From assembly GCA_040389305.1 (NCBI GenBank), contig JAZKAD010000036.1, forward strand, positions 1-25,117: DNA of 25,117 nt, read 5' to 3'. Below the pieces are notes generated by a model. That model was not told the origin of the DNA. It did not search any database and saw only the letters and a list, made by a program, of their open reading frames with translations. Below, piece after piece: positions 14,292 to 22,187 of this stretch. Position 1 is the first letter of the stretch. Each line of letters begins with the position of its first letter. Source of the stretch: JAZKAD01 sp040389305 (GTDB lineage: Bacteria; Pseudomonadota; Alphaproteobacteria; Rickettsiales; Rickettsiaceae). The translations under genes and the position numbers were made by a program.

Positions 14292-15593
14292 TTATACAGA
14301 CTTTTCTTTGGTTTTCATCTTACGTACTAATCCTTCGTACCTACCGCTAAACATATAGGTTTGCACTTGAGTGAAAGTATCAATGACTACATTTACCACA
14401 ATTAATAAACTTGTACCACCCAAGCTAAAGGATACCGCGAATTTATTCATGAATATCTCTGGAACGATGCATATGAAGCACAGATATCCCGATCCAAGGA
14501 CGGTTAATCTGGTTAGTAAATAATCAAAGTAATCCGAAGTATTTTTCCCTGGCCTTCTTCCAGGAATATAGGCCCCGTATTTACGCAAATTATTTGCTGT
14601 TTCTTCGGAGTTAAATACAACAGCAGTATAAAAAAATCCAAAGCACACAATAAGAGCAATATAGCATATAATATATAATGGCCTTCCGTGACCAAGATAA
14701 TATACCACTCCTTCTACCCATGGCGATGTACTTTGAGAAAAATTCGCTATAGTAAGAGGAAATAATAAAATAGAACTCGCAAAAATTGGAGGAATAACCC
14801 CTGCAGTATTCAGTTTAAGAGGCATATGAGTAGCATCACCACCATAAATTTTATTGCCCACTTGGCGTTTTGGATATTGCACTAATACTCGTCTTTGAGC
14901 TCGCTCAAAAAATATAATCACTACAACCATAAACACTACGGCTGCGCAAATTCCAAAAGCTACTAAGGGAGACAAGCTACCTTTTCTTGTGAGTTCAAAA
15001 GTACTGATAATGGCGCTTGGTATGCCCGATACTATACCAATAAAAATTATTAAAGAAGTGCCGTTGCCTATGCCACGAGCCGTAATTTGCTCACCTAGCC
15101 ACACTAAAAACATAGTACCTACTACCAAGGTAATGACGGCAGTGGTTTTAAAAAATAGCCCGGGTATAACCACAACAGATCCCGAATGAGTAGCCATACC
15201 TTCTAAACTTGTAGCTACACCATAAGCCTGCATAGCTGCAAGCCCAACCGTTAAATACCTTGAGATTTGGTTAATCTTACGACGTCCAGCCTCTCCTTCC
15301 TTCTTGAGATTTTCTAATGGTTTATATGCAATTGTCAAAAGCTGGATAATGATTGAAGAAGTTATATATGGCATAATTGCTAAAGCAAAAATTGACATAC
15401 GCTCCAATGATCCACCAGATAGCATGTTAAACATACCAAGAATGCCAGATTGATTTTGCTGAGAAATTTCATGTAATACGCTAGCGTCAATGCCAGCAAT
15501 TGGAATATACGAGCCAATTCTACAGACAAAGAGAGCGCAAAGAGTAAAAATTATCCTGCTGCTTAAATCGCTTTGTGCATGAGATGAGGACAT
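14292..15593 (-). CDS. secY: Protein translocase channel subunit SecY
   Basis: A 433-residue polytopic protein with about ten membrane helices that forms the Sec protein-conducting channel with SecE and SecG. The N terminus has the conserved RIGSYIPIAGID (25-36). The cytoplasmic loops contain RRKINQISRYLTV and the loop YGAYIPGRRPGKNTSDY, with the arginine that contacts SecA and the ribosome. The C-terminal tail GRYEGLVRK is typical. Length is close to E. coli SecY (443). It is separated from rplO by 103 bp that contain a large terminator-like hairpin on the transcribed strand, and it is fused directly to adk. Confidence 0.97.
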   Translation of the reverse strand: MSSSHAQSDLSSRIIFTLCALFVCRIGSYIPIAGIDASVLHEISQQNQSGILGMFNMLSGGSLERMSIFALAIMPYITSSIIIQLLTIAYKPLENLKKEGEAGRRKINQISRYLTVGLAAMQAYGVATSLEGMATHSGSVVVIPGLFFKTTAVITLVVGTMFLVWLGEQITARGIGNGTSLIIFIGIVSGIPSAIISTFELTRKGSLSPLVAFGICAAVVFMVVVIIFFERAQRRVLVQYPKRQVGNKIYGGDATHMPLKLNTAGVIPPIFASSILLFPLTIANFSQSTSPWVEGVVYYLGHGRPLYIICYIALIVCFGFFYTAVVFNSEETANNLRKYGAYIPGRRPGKNTSDYFDYLLTRLTVLGSGYLCFICIVPEIFMNKFAVSFSLGGTSLLIVVNVVIDTFTQVQTYMFSGRYEGLVRKMKTKEKSV

Positions 15594-15643
15594 TGTAATT
15601 AATGTTTAATTATTAGATCGTTTTGCACCTATGAAATAAATAA

Positions 15644-15691
15644 AGAACTATTACTAAGCGGAGCCAAAAAGCTCCATTTAGAAATAGTTCT
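15644..15691 (-). terminator. Terminator-like hairpin between rplO and secY
   Basis: Stacked stems: AGAACTATT (15644-15652) with AATAGTTCT (15683-15691); CTAA (15654-15657) with TTAG (15678-15681); GGAGC (15660-15664) with GCTCC (15671-15675). On the minus strand it is followed by TTATTTATTTC. It starts 5 bp after the rplO stop and may reduce transcription into secY. Confidence 0.6.
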
Positions 15692-15696
15692 GTTAC

Positions 15697-16146
15697 CTAA
15701 TTCGTTGTACCACCAGCTTTACTTACCACTTCCTTAGCAGAGGCGGAATAAGCATCTAAAGTAAAATTGAGCTTGATATTTAAGTCGCCTTTACTAAGCA
15801 ATTTAACTTTGCGAGTTACGCTTTTAATCACGCCGCATTGTACCAAGGTGATTTTATCAATAGTGTCGCCAGCTTTTATCAATTTATTCTCTATAAGCCT
15901 CGTGATATCTACAAAATTTATAGGAATAAAATATTTAGACGTTGGGCAGTTAAATCCACGCTTAGGAAGTCTTGCTATCATAGGCATTTGTCCGCCTTCG
16001 AACCCTTTAATAGCTACACCTGAACGAGATTTTTGGCCTTTAACGCCACGCCCTGATGTCTTTCCTTTTCCGCTTCCTATCCCACGCCCTACGCGCTTGG
16101 ACTTCTTTTTTGCGCCCGGTAAATTATATAAGTCATTTAATTGCAT
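15697..16146 (-). CDS. rplO: 50S ribosomal protein L15
   Basis: A 149-residue uL15, a late-assembling protein that bridges 23S rRNA domains. The N-terminal extension VGRGIGSGKGKTSGRGVKG is glycine- and lysine-rich and threads into rRNA. GFEGGQMPMIARLPKRGF is the central signature, and the C-terminal globular part ends in a VVSKAGG motif typical of the family. It follows rpmD by 10 bp. The gap after it is 103 bp and contains a terminator-like hairpin. Confidence 0.97.
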   Translation of the reverse strand: MQLNDLYNLPGAKKKSKRVGRGIGSGKGKTSGRGVKGQKSRSGVAIKGFEGGQMPMIARLPKRGFNCPTSKYFIPINFVDITRLIENKLIKAGDTIDKITLVQCGVIKSVTRKVKLLSKGDLNIKLNFTLDAYSASAKEVVSKAGGTTN

Positions 16147-16156
16147 ATTATTGCCT

Positions 16157-16357
16157 CTAGTTCACGGATTCAATTTTAACCAAATGATGCACCTTCTTAA
16201 TCATTCCGCGTACTGCATCTGTACCTTCTAAAACTCGACTTCTATGCAATTTGTTTAACCCTAGTCCAATTAGTGTTTTTTCTTGATCGCTTTTACGACC
16301 TATAGCACTACCAATTTGGGTAACTTTAATTTTGTCAGTATGCTTATTATTAGGCAT
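16157..16357 (-). CDS. rpmD: 50S ribosomal protein L30
   Basis: A 66-residue uL30. KIKVTQIGSAIGRKSDQEKTLIGLGLNKLHRSR is the family signature, with the RGMIKKVHHLVKIE end. Some alphaproteobacterial and intracellular lineages lack this gene, so its retention is a useful marker. It is 18 bp after rpsE and 10 bp before rplO. Confidence 0.95.
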   Translation of the reverse strand: MPNNKHTDKIKVTQIGSAIGRKSDQEKTLIGLGLNKLHRSRVLEGTDAVRGMIKKVHHLVKIESVN

Positions 16358-16375
16358 GATGAAACTCTAGTATAA

Positions 16376-16915
16376 TTATTCTTTTTCTAATTTCTTCTTT
16401 TTTTGAGGCATAACTGATAATTCAGTTATAATCTTACCACGTCTTGCCGCTATTTCTTTCGGCGAAGACAACTTCTTCAGCGCATCAAAGGTAGCTGCAA
16501 TCATTGAATATATATTGGATGAACCTAATGACTTAGTAACAATGTCATGAATGCCCAAAGATTCAAAAACCGCACGCATAGCACCGCCTGCAATTATTCC
16601 GGTACCTGGTCCAGCTCTACGTAGCAATACACTCGCTGCTCCACTCCTGCCAACCACGTCGTGATGTATAGTTCTGCCTTCATATAGCGGCACATGAATC
16701 ATTTTTTTCTTGGAAGCCTGAGATGCTTTAGTTCTAGCCTCTGCAACTTCTTTGGCTTTACCATGACCATATCCTACTGAGCCTTCTTTGTCTCCGGATA
16801 CAATGCATGCAGCAAAAGAAAATTTTCTACCACCTTTTACCACTTTGGTAACCCTTGTAACACTTACTAGGGTTTCTGCCTGGTTATTTGTAGATTGTTT
16901 ATCTGATTTAGACAT
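16376..16915 (-). CDS. rpsE: 30S ribosomal protein S5
   Basis: A 179-residue uS5, part of the mRNA entry site and important for decoding accuracy. The double-stranded RNA-binding-like N domain has VTRVTKVVKGGRKFSFAA and VGYGHGKAKEVAEA. The C domain has GRSGAASVLLRRAGPGTGIIAGG and the conserved LGSSN. A TTG one codon earlier extends the frame, but ATG 16915 with AGGTAA upstream is the natural start. The lysine-rich end (PQKKKKLEKE) lengthens it slightly over E. coli (167). Confidence 0.97.
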   Translation of the reverse strand: MSKSDKQSTNNQAETLVSVTRVTKVVKGGRKFSFAACIVSGDKEGSVGYGHGKAKEVAEARTKASQASKKKMIHVPLYEGRTIHHDVVGRSGAASVLLRRAGPGTGIIAGGAMRAVFESLGIHDIVTKSLGSSNIYSMIAATFDALKKLSSPKEIAARRGKIITELSVMPQKKKKLEKE

Positions 16916-16929
16916 CAATTTTACCTAAT

Positions 16930-17286
16930 TTAGAACTCTAATTCTTTTCTTGCAGCGTCGGCGAGAGCTTGGATCACTCCATGATACTTATAGCCACCTT
17001 TATCAAATACAATTTTTGTAATGCCTTTGGCAGCAGCTCTTTTTCCAACTAAAGCTCCAACTTTTTCAGCGCTTATCTTATTACAACAAGACTTAGCATC
17101 GCTTTTTAATTCCTTGTCTTGAGTAGAAGCAGACACTAAAGTTATAGCTTTATTATCATCAATAATTTGAGCGTAGATATGTCTACCCGACTTAAATACT
17201 GACAATCTTGGTCTATCTGATAGGCGAGCAATCGCAGATCTCACCCTTTGCTTTCTTGTCTCAAATCTACATCTTGAACTGCGCAT
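16930..17286 (-). CDS. rplR: 50S ribosomal protein L18
   Basis: A 118-residue uL18, which binds 5S rRNA. RLSDRPRLSVFKSGRHIYAQIIDD is the signature, GALVGKRAAAKGITKIVFDKGGYKYHGVIQALADAARKELEF the conserved C-terminal part. The N terminus is arginine-rich. It begins 41 bp after rplF, one of the wider spacings in this segment, and precedes rpsE by 14 bp. Confidence 0.97.
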   Translation of the reverse strand: MRSSRCRFETRKQRVRSAIARLSDRPRLSVFKSGRHIYAQIIDDNKAITLVSASTQDKELKSDAKSCCNKISAEKVGALVGKRAAAKGITKIVFDKGGYKYHGVIQALADAARKELEF

Positions 17287-17327
17287 AATTGCCTTAATCT
17301 AAATTACTAATTTATACTTTTACTGAA

Positions 17328-17861
17328 CTAGTTTTTCTTGCCTTCTTTTCTTTCAACATACTGACCTTTGCGCTTGATGCCTTTGCCTTTGTAAGGCTCA
17401 GGAGGTCTTTGTTTAATAATAAGAGCAATAAATTGTCCTAGTTTTTCTTTATCGACACTCTGCAGCATTATTGCGTTCTGCTTAGGAGAATCAACTTTAA
17501 TCGTCTTTGGTATTTCAATTTTAGTATTATGACTTTTGCCCAAAGTTAGATTTAAGTAATCGCCTTTAACTGCAGCTCTATAGCCAACACCGTTTACTTC
17601 GAGTTCTTCTGAAAACCCTTCATGCACACCTTTGATCATGCCATTAATAATACTACGGGCAGTTCCCCACATAGATCTAGCATTTTTACTACTATCTAGA
17701 GGCTTAACAACCACTGCATTATTTTCAACTAAGATCTCAATCATACCATCAAAAGTTCTATTTAACTGACCTTTTGAACCGGTAACTACAATATGCAGAC
17801 CATTAATTTCAACTTTTACGTCACCTGGTATAACTACCGGGAGTTTTCCTACTCTTGACAT
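17328..17861 (-). CDS. rplF: 50S ribosomal protein L6
   Basis: A 177-residue uL6 made of two repeated alpha/beta domains, located near the sarcin-ricin loop where elongation factors bind. MSRVGKLPVVIPGDVKVEI opens the first domain. The second has ELEVNGVGYRAAVKGDYLNLTLGKSH and ends in the signature PPEPYKGKGIKRKGQYVERKEGKK. Length equals E. coli (177). It follows rpsH by 12 bp. Confidence 0.97.
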   Translation of the reverse strand: MSRVGKLPVVIPGDVKVEINGLHIVVTGSKGQLNRTFDGMIEILVENNAVVVKPLDSSKNARSMWGTARSIINGMIKGVHEGFSEELEVNGVGYRAAVKGDYLNLTLGKSHNTKIEIPKTIKVDSPKQNAIMLQSVDKEKLGQFIALIIKQRPPEPYKGKGIKRKGQYVERKEGKKN

Positions 17862-17873
17862 CCTCAGATACCC

Positions 17874-18275
17874 CTAGAACACTTTACAAATTACTTCACC
17901 ACCCACGCATAACTGACGCGCTTGTCTGTCAGAAAGTACACCCTTGGATGTAGACAGAATATATATACCCATACCGTTATAATGCCCGGCTAAAGATCCA
18001 ATCGAAGAATAAATACGCTTTCCTGGTTTCGATACCTTTTGAATTTCTTGAATCGCAGGCTTACCTTGGGCGGAGTATTTAAGAGAAACTTCTATTGCGC
18101 TTTTTTTTGGCTCAGTATCAATAATATTATAAGAAGAGATATAGCCCTCTTCTCTAAGCACCTCTAAAACATCGCATTTCATCTTTGAATGCGGAACATA
18201 CATACTCACTAATTTGCTTTTTTGAGCATTTCTTATTCTTGTGAGCATGTCTGCTATAGTATCTGTCATTGACAT
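17874..18275 (-). CDS. rpsH: 30S ribosomal protein S8
   Basis: A 133-residue uS8, which binds helix 21 of 16S rRNA and is a central-domain assembly protein; in E. coli it also represses the spc operon. MSMTDTIADMLTRIRNAQKSKL is the canonical N terminus, and the C-terminal STSKGVLSDRQARQLCVGGEVICKVF the classic end. ATG 18269 is a possible second start, but the MSM form fits alphaproteobacterial relatives. Confidence 0.97.
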   Translation of the reverse strand: MSMTDTIADMLTRIRNAQKSKLVSMYVPHSKMKCDVLEVLREEGYISSYNIIDTEPKKSAIEVSLKYSAQGKPAIQEIQKVSKPGKRIYSSIGSLAGHYNGMGIYILSTSKGVLSDRQARQLCVGGEVICKVF

Positions 18276-18294
18276 AAAAAACTCTTACGTAAAA

Positions 18295-18600
18295 TTACCA
18301 ACTAGCTTTGATTAATCCAGGTAAAGCTCCGTGCCCACTCAGATCTCTAATCATATGTCTAGATAACTTGAACTTTCTATAATATCCACGGGATCTACCA
18401 GTAATCTCGCATCTATTTCTAATTCTCGTTCTAGCAGCATTTCTAGGTAGAGAAGCTAATTTTATTACCAATCCAAATCTTTCGCTTAAGCTAAGATTTT
18501 TATCGTAAATCATCTCTTTTAACGCAGCTCTTTTATTGCGAGCGTTAGCACATAGAGATTTACGCTTGTTATTTTTTTCTATAGAGCTTTTTTTTGCCAT
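18295..18600 (-). CDS. rpsN: 30S ribosomal protein S14 (long, zinc-free form)
   Basis: A 101-residue uS14 of the long, non-zinc type, with no CxxC pairs. It belongs to the 30S head. LKEMIYDKNLSLSERFGLVIKLASLPRNAARTR leads to RIRNRCEITGRSRGYYRKFKLSRHMIRD, the family core, and the end LPGLIKASW is invariant. It lies 19 bp from both rplE and rpsH. Confidence 0.97.
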   Translation of the reverse strand: MAKKSSIEKNNKRKSLCANARNKRAALKEMIYDKNLSLSERFGLVIKLASLPRNAARTRIRNRCEITGRSRGYYRKFKLSRHMIRDLSGHGALPGLIKASW

Positions 18601-18619
18601 ATAATCTCTGCATTCTTAT

Positions 18620-19162
18620 TTAATTAGTAAACGGCAAATGGAAGCCAGATAATAGGAACTGGGCTTCTTCATCAGTTTTAGCGGATGTAACAAATGTTAT
18701 ATCCATACCGCGTATAGCATCTATTTTGTCGTAATTAATTTCAGGAAATACGATCTGCTCTTTTATACCAAAAGTAAAATTTCCTCTACGATCAAAACTT
18801 TTTTTAGAAAACCCTTTGAACTCTCTTGTACGTGGCAGAGCAACCCATACCAACCTCTCAAGAAAATCGTACATTCTACTGCTTCTAAGAGTCACTTTGC
18901 AAGCGACTTTCATCCCTTCTCTCAGTTTAAAAGAAGCCACAGATTGCTTAGCCGAAATAACTACGGGTTTTTGTCCGGAAATCAATGTTAGATCATTGAC
19001 TGCATGGTTGATTACTTTAGAATCAGATACAGCTTCGCCAACACCCATATTAATTACAATTTTTTCGAGTCTTGGAATTTGATGTGGATTTTTATAACCA
19101 AACTTTTCAACTAGGCTCTTTTTAATTGACTCAGAGTATAGCGCTTCGAATCTTTGCATCAT
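18620..19162 (-). CDS. rplE: 50S ribosomal protein L5
   Basis: A 180-residue uL5, which joins 5S rRNA to the large subunit and contacts P-site tRNA. IPRLEKIVINMGVGEAVSDSK is the signature, with GQKPVVISAKQSVASFKLREGM and FPEINYDKIDAIRGMDITFVTSAKTDEEA later. The start is ATG 19162 or the adjacent ATG 19159; GGGAG lies three bases before the first and six before the second, which favours 19159 slightly. It overlaps the rplX stop by four bases (ATGA). Confidence 0.97.
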   Translation of the reverse strand: MMQRFEALYSESIKKSLVEKFGYKNPHQIPRLEKIVINMGVGEAVSDSKVINHAVNDLTLISGQKPVVISAKQSVASFKLREGMKVACKVTLRSSRMYDFLERLVWVALPRTREFKGFSKKSFDRRGNFTFGIKEQIVFPEINYDKIDAIRGMDITFVTSAKTDEEAQFLLSGFHLPFTN

Positions 19163-19491
19163 TTACTCCCTTTGTCAATTGTTTCACCCGATCTTTTAGA
19201 AACTCTCACCTTTGTACCATCTTCTAGTATTTTAAACCCAACTCTTGTGGCTTTGCCATCTTGTGGATCAATATGCGAGATATTGGAAATATGCATCGAA
19301 GCTTCTCTTTGGATAATTCCGCCTTCATGCTCTTTGGTGGCTTTGGTGTGCCTTTTAAAGAGGTTAATACCTGCCACTATCACGCGTGATACTTTTGGCA
19401 TTACTGCAAGCACAAGTCCTCGCTTACCTTTATCTTTACCAGCAACTACTATAACTTCATCACCCTTACGTATTTTCATCTTAACTATCAT
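19159..19491 (-). CDS. rplX: 50S ribosomal protein L24
   Basis: A 110-residue uL24, one of the first proteins to bind 23S rRNA. The KOW motif KGDEVIVVAGKDKGKRGLV is at 9-27, followed by VIVAGINLFKRHTK and GGIIQREASMHISNIS. It begins directly after the rplN stop, with GGAAG eight bases before the ATG, and overlaps rplE by four bases, so translation of the three is probably coupled. An internal ATG at 19479 would give a shorter, more usual start, but lacks as good a ribosome site. Confidence 0.96.
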   Translation of the reverse strand: MIVKMKIRKGDEVIVVAGKDKGKRGLVLAVMPKVSRVIVAGINLFKRHTKATKEHEGGIIQREASMHISNISHIDPQDGKATRVGFKILEDGTKVRVSKRSGETIDKGSK

Positions 19492-19860
19492 TTACAGCAC
19501 TTCCTCTGCCAAAGACACAATCTTTACAAATTTTTTCGCTCTAAGTTCGCGAGTTACTGGACCAAATACACGAGTGCCTAAAGGCTCACCCTGTTTGTTC
19601 AACAGGACCACTGCATTAGTATCGAACTTTATAACACTACCATCAGAACGTCTGACGCCATTTTTAGTTCTAACTATCAATGCACGATGTACTTCGCCCT
19701 TTTTGATCTTACCATTGGGCATGGCTTCTCTAATAGACACTACTATCACGTCACCGATATCAGCTATCATGTGATGAGAGCCACCGAGAACTTTAATACA
19801 CATCACCTTTTTGGCGCCTGAATTATCAGCGACATTCAGAACGCTCTGCATCTGAATCAT
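19492..19860 (-). CDS. rplN: 50S ribosomal protein L14
   Basis: A 122-residue uL14, located at the subunit interface beside L19 and the binding site of the silencing factor RsfS. MIQMQSVLNVADNSGAKK is the classic N terminus, and NKQGEPLGTRVFGPVTRELR the C-terminal signature. The frame opens earlier at TTG 19875, but ATG 19860 gives exactly the family length. It is preceded by a 137-bp gap (relative to rpsQ, counting from 19,876), at the S10/spc operon boundary. Confidence 0.97.
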   Translation of the reverse strand: MIQMQSVLNVADNSGAKKVMCIKVLGGSHHMIADIGDVIVVSIREAMPNGKIKKGEVHRALIVRTKNGVRRSDGSVIKFDTNAVVLLNKQGEPLGTRVFGPVTRELRAKKFVKIVSLAEEVL

Positions 19861-19974
19861 AATAACAACCAACAATAAAATTACTTTAATTACTCTAAAA
19901 TACCTTAAGTCTAAATTTTATGTATTTAGAATATCTTTTGTTTAAGCTTTAACTACAAACAGTTCGAGTACAGC

Positions 19975-20003
19975 AAAATACACATAAAATCTTAGAAAGT
20001 CAA
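19975..20003 (-). promoter_or_regulatory. Candidate internal promoter before rplN
   Basis: On the minus strand TTGACT (19998-20003), a 17-bp spacer, TATTTT (19975-19980). Transcription would begin near 19968. A 7-bp hairpin TCTAAAT (19910-19916) with ATTTAGA (19924-19930) lies in the resulting leader. Confidence 0.45.
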
Positions 20004-20012
20004 AGGCTAATA

Positions 20013-20237
20013 CTACATTACCATCCAAGATTTTGTCTTAGAAATCGGACGACTTTCTATGATAGCAATAGAATCGCCTACTTGGTACTTATTATCTGCA
20101 TCATGCGCAGCATATTTTTTAGAAACCTTAACGATTTTCTTATACACAGGATGTTTAAACCTACGCTCTACTTTTACTATCACTGTTTTATCAGCTTTTG
20201 CACTTACAACTGTTCCTCTAAGGACTCGTTTTGGCAT
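20013..20237 (-). CDS. rpsQ: 30S ribosomal protein S17
   Basis: A 74-residue uS17, an OB-fold primary 16S rRNA binder. MPKRVLRGTVVSAKADKTVIVKVERRF and HPVYKKIVKVSKKYAAHD match the family, with GDSIAIIESRPISKTKSWMV at the end. GGAGG upstream, within the rpmC end, is its ribosome site. It lies 3 bp after rpmC and is the last gene before the 137-bp gap. Confidence 0.96.
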   Translation of the reverse strand: MPKRVLRGTVVSAKADKTVIVKVERRFKHPVYKKIVKVSKKYAAHDADNKYQVGDSIAIIESRPISKTKSWMVM

Positions 20238-20240
20238 ATC

Positions 20241-20456
20241 TTATTTACCTCCTAACTTAGCTCGCTTAGCAAGCTCGGTATTTACACGCGCAACATCTTT
20301 GCGAATTACTGAAAATTTGCTAGCATCCTTGAGTTCGCCCATTGCTTTTTGAAATCTCAAGTTAAACAATTCTTTTTTAAGTAAAGCAAGTTGTTCACGT
20401 AATTTTTCAATAGTTTGGCCAGAAATATCCTGAATATTATTTTTTTTCTTACTCAT
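20241..20456 (-). CDS. rpmC: 50S ribosomal protein L29
   Basis: A 71-residue helical uL29, part of the exit-tunnel rim and of the docking site for SRP and trigger factor. LREQLALLKKELFNLRFQKAMGELKD is the core signature, followed by IRKDVARVNTEL. It overlaps the end of rplP by 8 bp, so it is translated in coupled fashion. Confidence 0.95.
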   Translation of the reverse strand: MSKKKNNIQDISGQTIEKLREQLALLKKELFNLRFQKAMGELKDASKFSVIRKDVARVNTELAKRAKLGGK

Positions 20457-20859
20457 ATCGTCTTACTATTTTAGTTCTTACAGGTAATTTAGCGCTCGCA
20501 AGCTCTAAAGCTAGTTGAGCTACATCTTCGGCTACGCCGTCTACTTCAAACATAATTCTACCAGGCGCTACCCTGACTGCAAAAAATTCTGGAGATCCTT
20601 TGCCTTTACCCATTCTAACCTCTGCGGGCTTTTTAGATACTGGTAAATCTGGAAAAATCTTGATCCATAATTTGCCTTGCCTTTTCATGCATCTAACTGC
20701 TGCACGACGCGCTGCTTCTATCTGCCTAGCGGTAACTCTGCAGCTATCCAATGATTTAAGGCCAAAAGAGCCAAAGGCAAGCATAGTTCCTGCTTTGGCT
20801 TTGGTACCTACTCTGCCTTTATGGGCTTTACGATACTTTTGTTTCTGTGGATACAACAT
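20449..20859 (-). CDS. rplP: 50S ribosomal protein L16
   Basis: A 136-residue uL16, which sits by the A site and is needed for tRNA accommodation. MLYPQKQKYRKAHKGR is the N-terminal signature. LKSLDSCRVTARQIEAARRA and LPVSKKPAEVRMGKGKGSPEFFAVRVAPG follow. Length equals that of E. coli (136). It lies 17 bp after rpsC. Confidence 0.97.
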   Translation of the reverse strand: MLYPQKQKYRKAHKGRVGTKAKAGTMLAFGSFGLKSLDSCRVTARQIEAARRAAVRCMKRQGKLWIKIFPDLPVSKKPAEVRMGKGKGSPEFFAVRVAPGRIMFEVDGVAEDVAQLALELASAKLPVRTKIVRRYE

Positions 20860-20876
20860 CTTTCTTACTTCTGAAA

Positions 20877-21539
20877 TTAATTATGCTTTCTTCTGCTTTC
20901 TGCAACATCGCCTTTATAAACCCAAACTTTAATGCCAATAATGCCGTAAGTCGTTAGCGCTTCTGCTGTAGAATAATCTATATCAGCTCTTAGTGTATGT
21001 AGTGGCACACGCCCCTCTTTATACCATTCAGTACGAGCAATTTCAGCTCCTCCAAGGCGCCCAGAACAACTGACCTTAATACCTTTAGCACCCTGCTTCA
21101 TACAAGCCTGCATAGCTCTTTTCATTGCACGCCTAAAAGCAATTCTTTTTTCCAATTGCTGCGCTATACCTTGAGCTATTAAGCAAGAGTCTATGTCAGG
21201 TTTTTTAATTTCGTGTATATTTATATATACATCGCTTGCTGACAATGCAGTTAGCTTAGAGATATCTTGCTGCAGAGAACCTATGTCACCGCCGCTTTTC
21301 CCAATGATAGCACCTGGTTTTCTAGCATGGATATTAATAATTACACTTTTATTAGAAGGCCTTTCAATTGTAATTTTGCTTATTTGAGCGACTTCGTGCT
21401 TTTTCTTAACAAGCTTTCTAACTTTTAGATCTTGAATTAATAAATCACCATAATTTTTTTCAGCATACAGAATTGAGTCCCAATTTTTAATTAACGTTGG
21501 ACCTACTCTGAATCGATGTGGATTAACTTTTTGCCCCAT
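20877..21539 (-). CDS. rpsC: 30S ribosomal protein S3
   Basis: A 220-residue uS3, which lines the mRNA entry tunnel with helicase activity. MGQKVNPHRFRVG opens it. The KH domain with its GxxG loop is in ARKPGAIIGKSGGDIGSL. The C-terminal half has GRLGGAEIARTEWYKEGRVPLHTLRADIDY and GIIGIKVWVYKGDV. GAGGAG upstream, at the end of rplV, is the ribosome site. It starts five bases after rplV. Confidence 0.98.
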   Translation of the reverse strand: MGQKVNPHRFRVGPTLIKNWDSILYAEKNYGDLLIQDLKVRKLVKKKHEVAQISKITIERPSNKSVIINIHARKPGAIIGKSGGDIGSLQQDISKLTALSASDVYINIHEIKKPDIDSCLIAQGIAQQLEKRIAFRRAMKRAMQACMKQGAKGIKVSCSGRLGGAEIARTEWYKEGRVPLHTLRADIDYSTAEALTTYGIIGIKVWVYKGDVAESRRKHN

Positions 21540-21544
21540 CTTTC

Positions 21545-21901
21545 TTACTCCTCTACTGCTGTGACTGTGATGTATAGATTGCTAAAAAATTTATTAATTC
21601 TAGCTGCTCTACCTTTAGCTCTTGGCATTATTCTTTTCATAACTAATGCCTTACCTACCGTTGCATGCGTTATAACTAAGTTATCTATATCTAGACCAAA
21701 GTTATTCTCTGCATTTGCTACTGCTGATTGAAGGCATTTTTTTACTTCTCCAGCAATTCTTTTACGAGAAAAGGCAAGCTGGACTAAAGCTTCGGACGCT
21801 TTCATATTACGTATAAAGCTCGCCACAAGATTAAGCTTTCTAGGACTTACTCTTAAGGATCTTGCTATCGCCTTTGCTGAGTTGCTATTATCATGTATCA
21901 T
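21545..21901 (-). CDS. rplV: 50S ribosomal protein L22
   Basis: A 118-residue uL22. Its long beta hairpin (around PRAKGRAARINK) reaches into the exit tunnel, a site of macrolide resistance changes. AKAIARSLRVSPRKLNLVASFIRNM is the N-terminal signature. The open frame extends to 21982, inside rpsS, but ATG 21901, one base after the rpsS stop, gives the normal length. Confidence 0.96.
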   Translation of the reverse strand: MIHDNSNSAKAIARSLRVSPRKLNLVASFIRNMKASEALVQLAFSRKRIAGEVKKCLQSAVANAENNFGLDIDNLVITHATVGKALVMKRIMPRAKGRAARINKFFSNLYITVTAVEE

Positions 21902-21902
21902 G

Positions 21903-22181
21903 TTACTTTCTCTTAGCTTTTTTATCTGCCCCGTGACCATGGTATGTACGCGTTGGAGAAAACTCACCAAGCTTTCTTCCAACCATTTCTTCGGTCACAG
22001 CCACAGGAATAAACTTATTGCCATTATGCACAGCAAATGTTATCCCTACGAACATTGGAATAATTGTAGATCTTCTAGACCAAGTCTGAATAATTTGAGA
22101 CTGGCCAGTTTCTATCAATTTTTGCACTTTTTTAATCAAATATCCGTCAACGAACGGACCTTTCCATACAGAACGAGTCAT
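21903..22181 (-). CDS. rpsS: 30S ribosomal protein S19
   Basis: A 92-residue uS19 that pairs with S13 in the 30S head. MTRSVWKGPFVDGYLIKKV and TWSRRSTIIPMFVGITFAVHNG are the signatures, and VGRKLGEFSPTRTYHGHG the typical end. It begins six bases after rplB, with AGGAAG in the rplB end as its ribosome site. Confidence 0.97.
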   Translation of the reverse strand: MTRSVWKGPFVDGYLIKKVQKLIETGQSQIIQTWSRRSTIIPMFVGITFAVHNGNKFIPVAVTEEMVGRKLGEFSPTRTYHGHGADKKAKRK

Positions 22182-22187
22182 ATAGCC

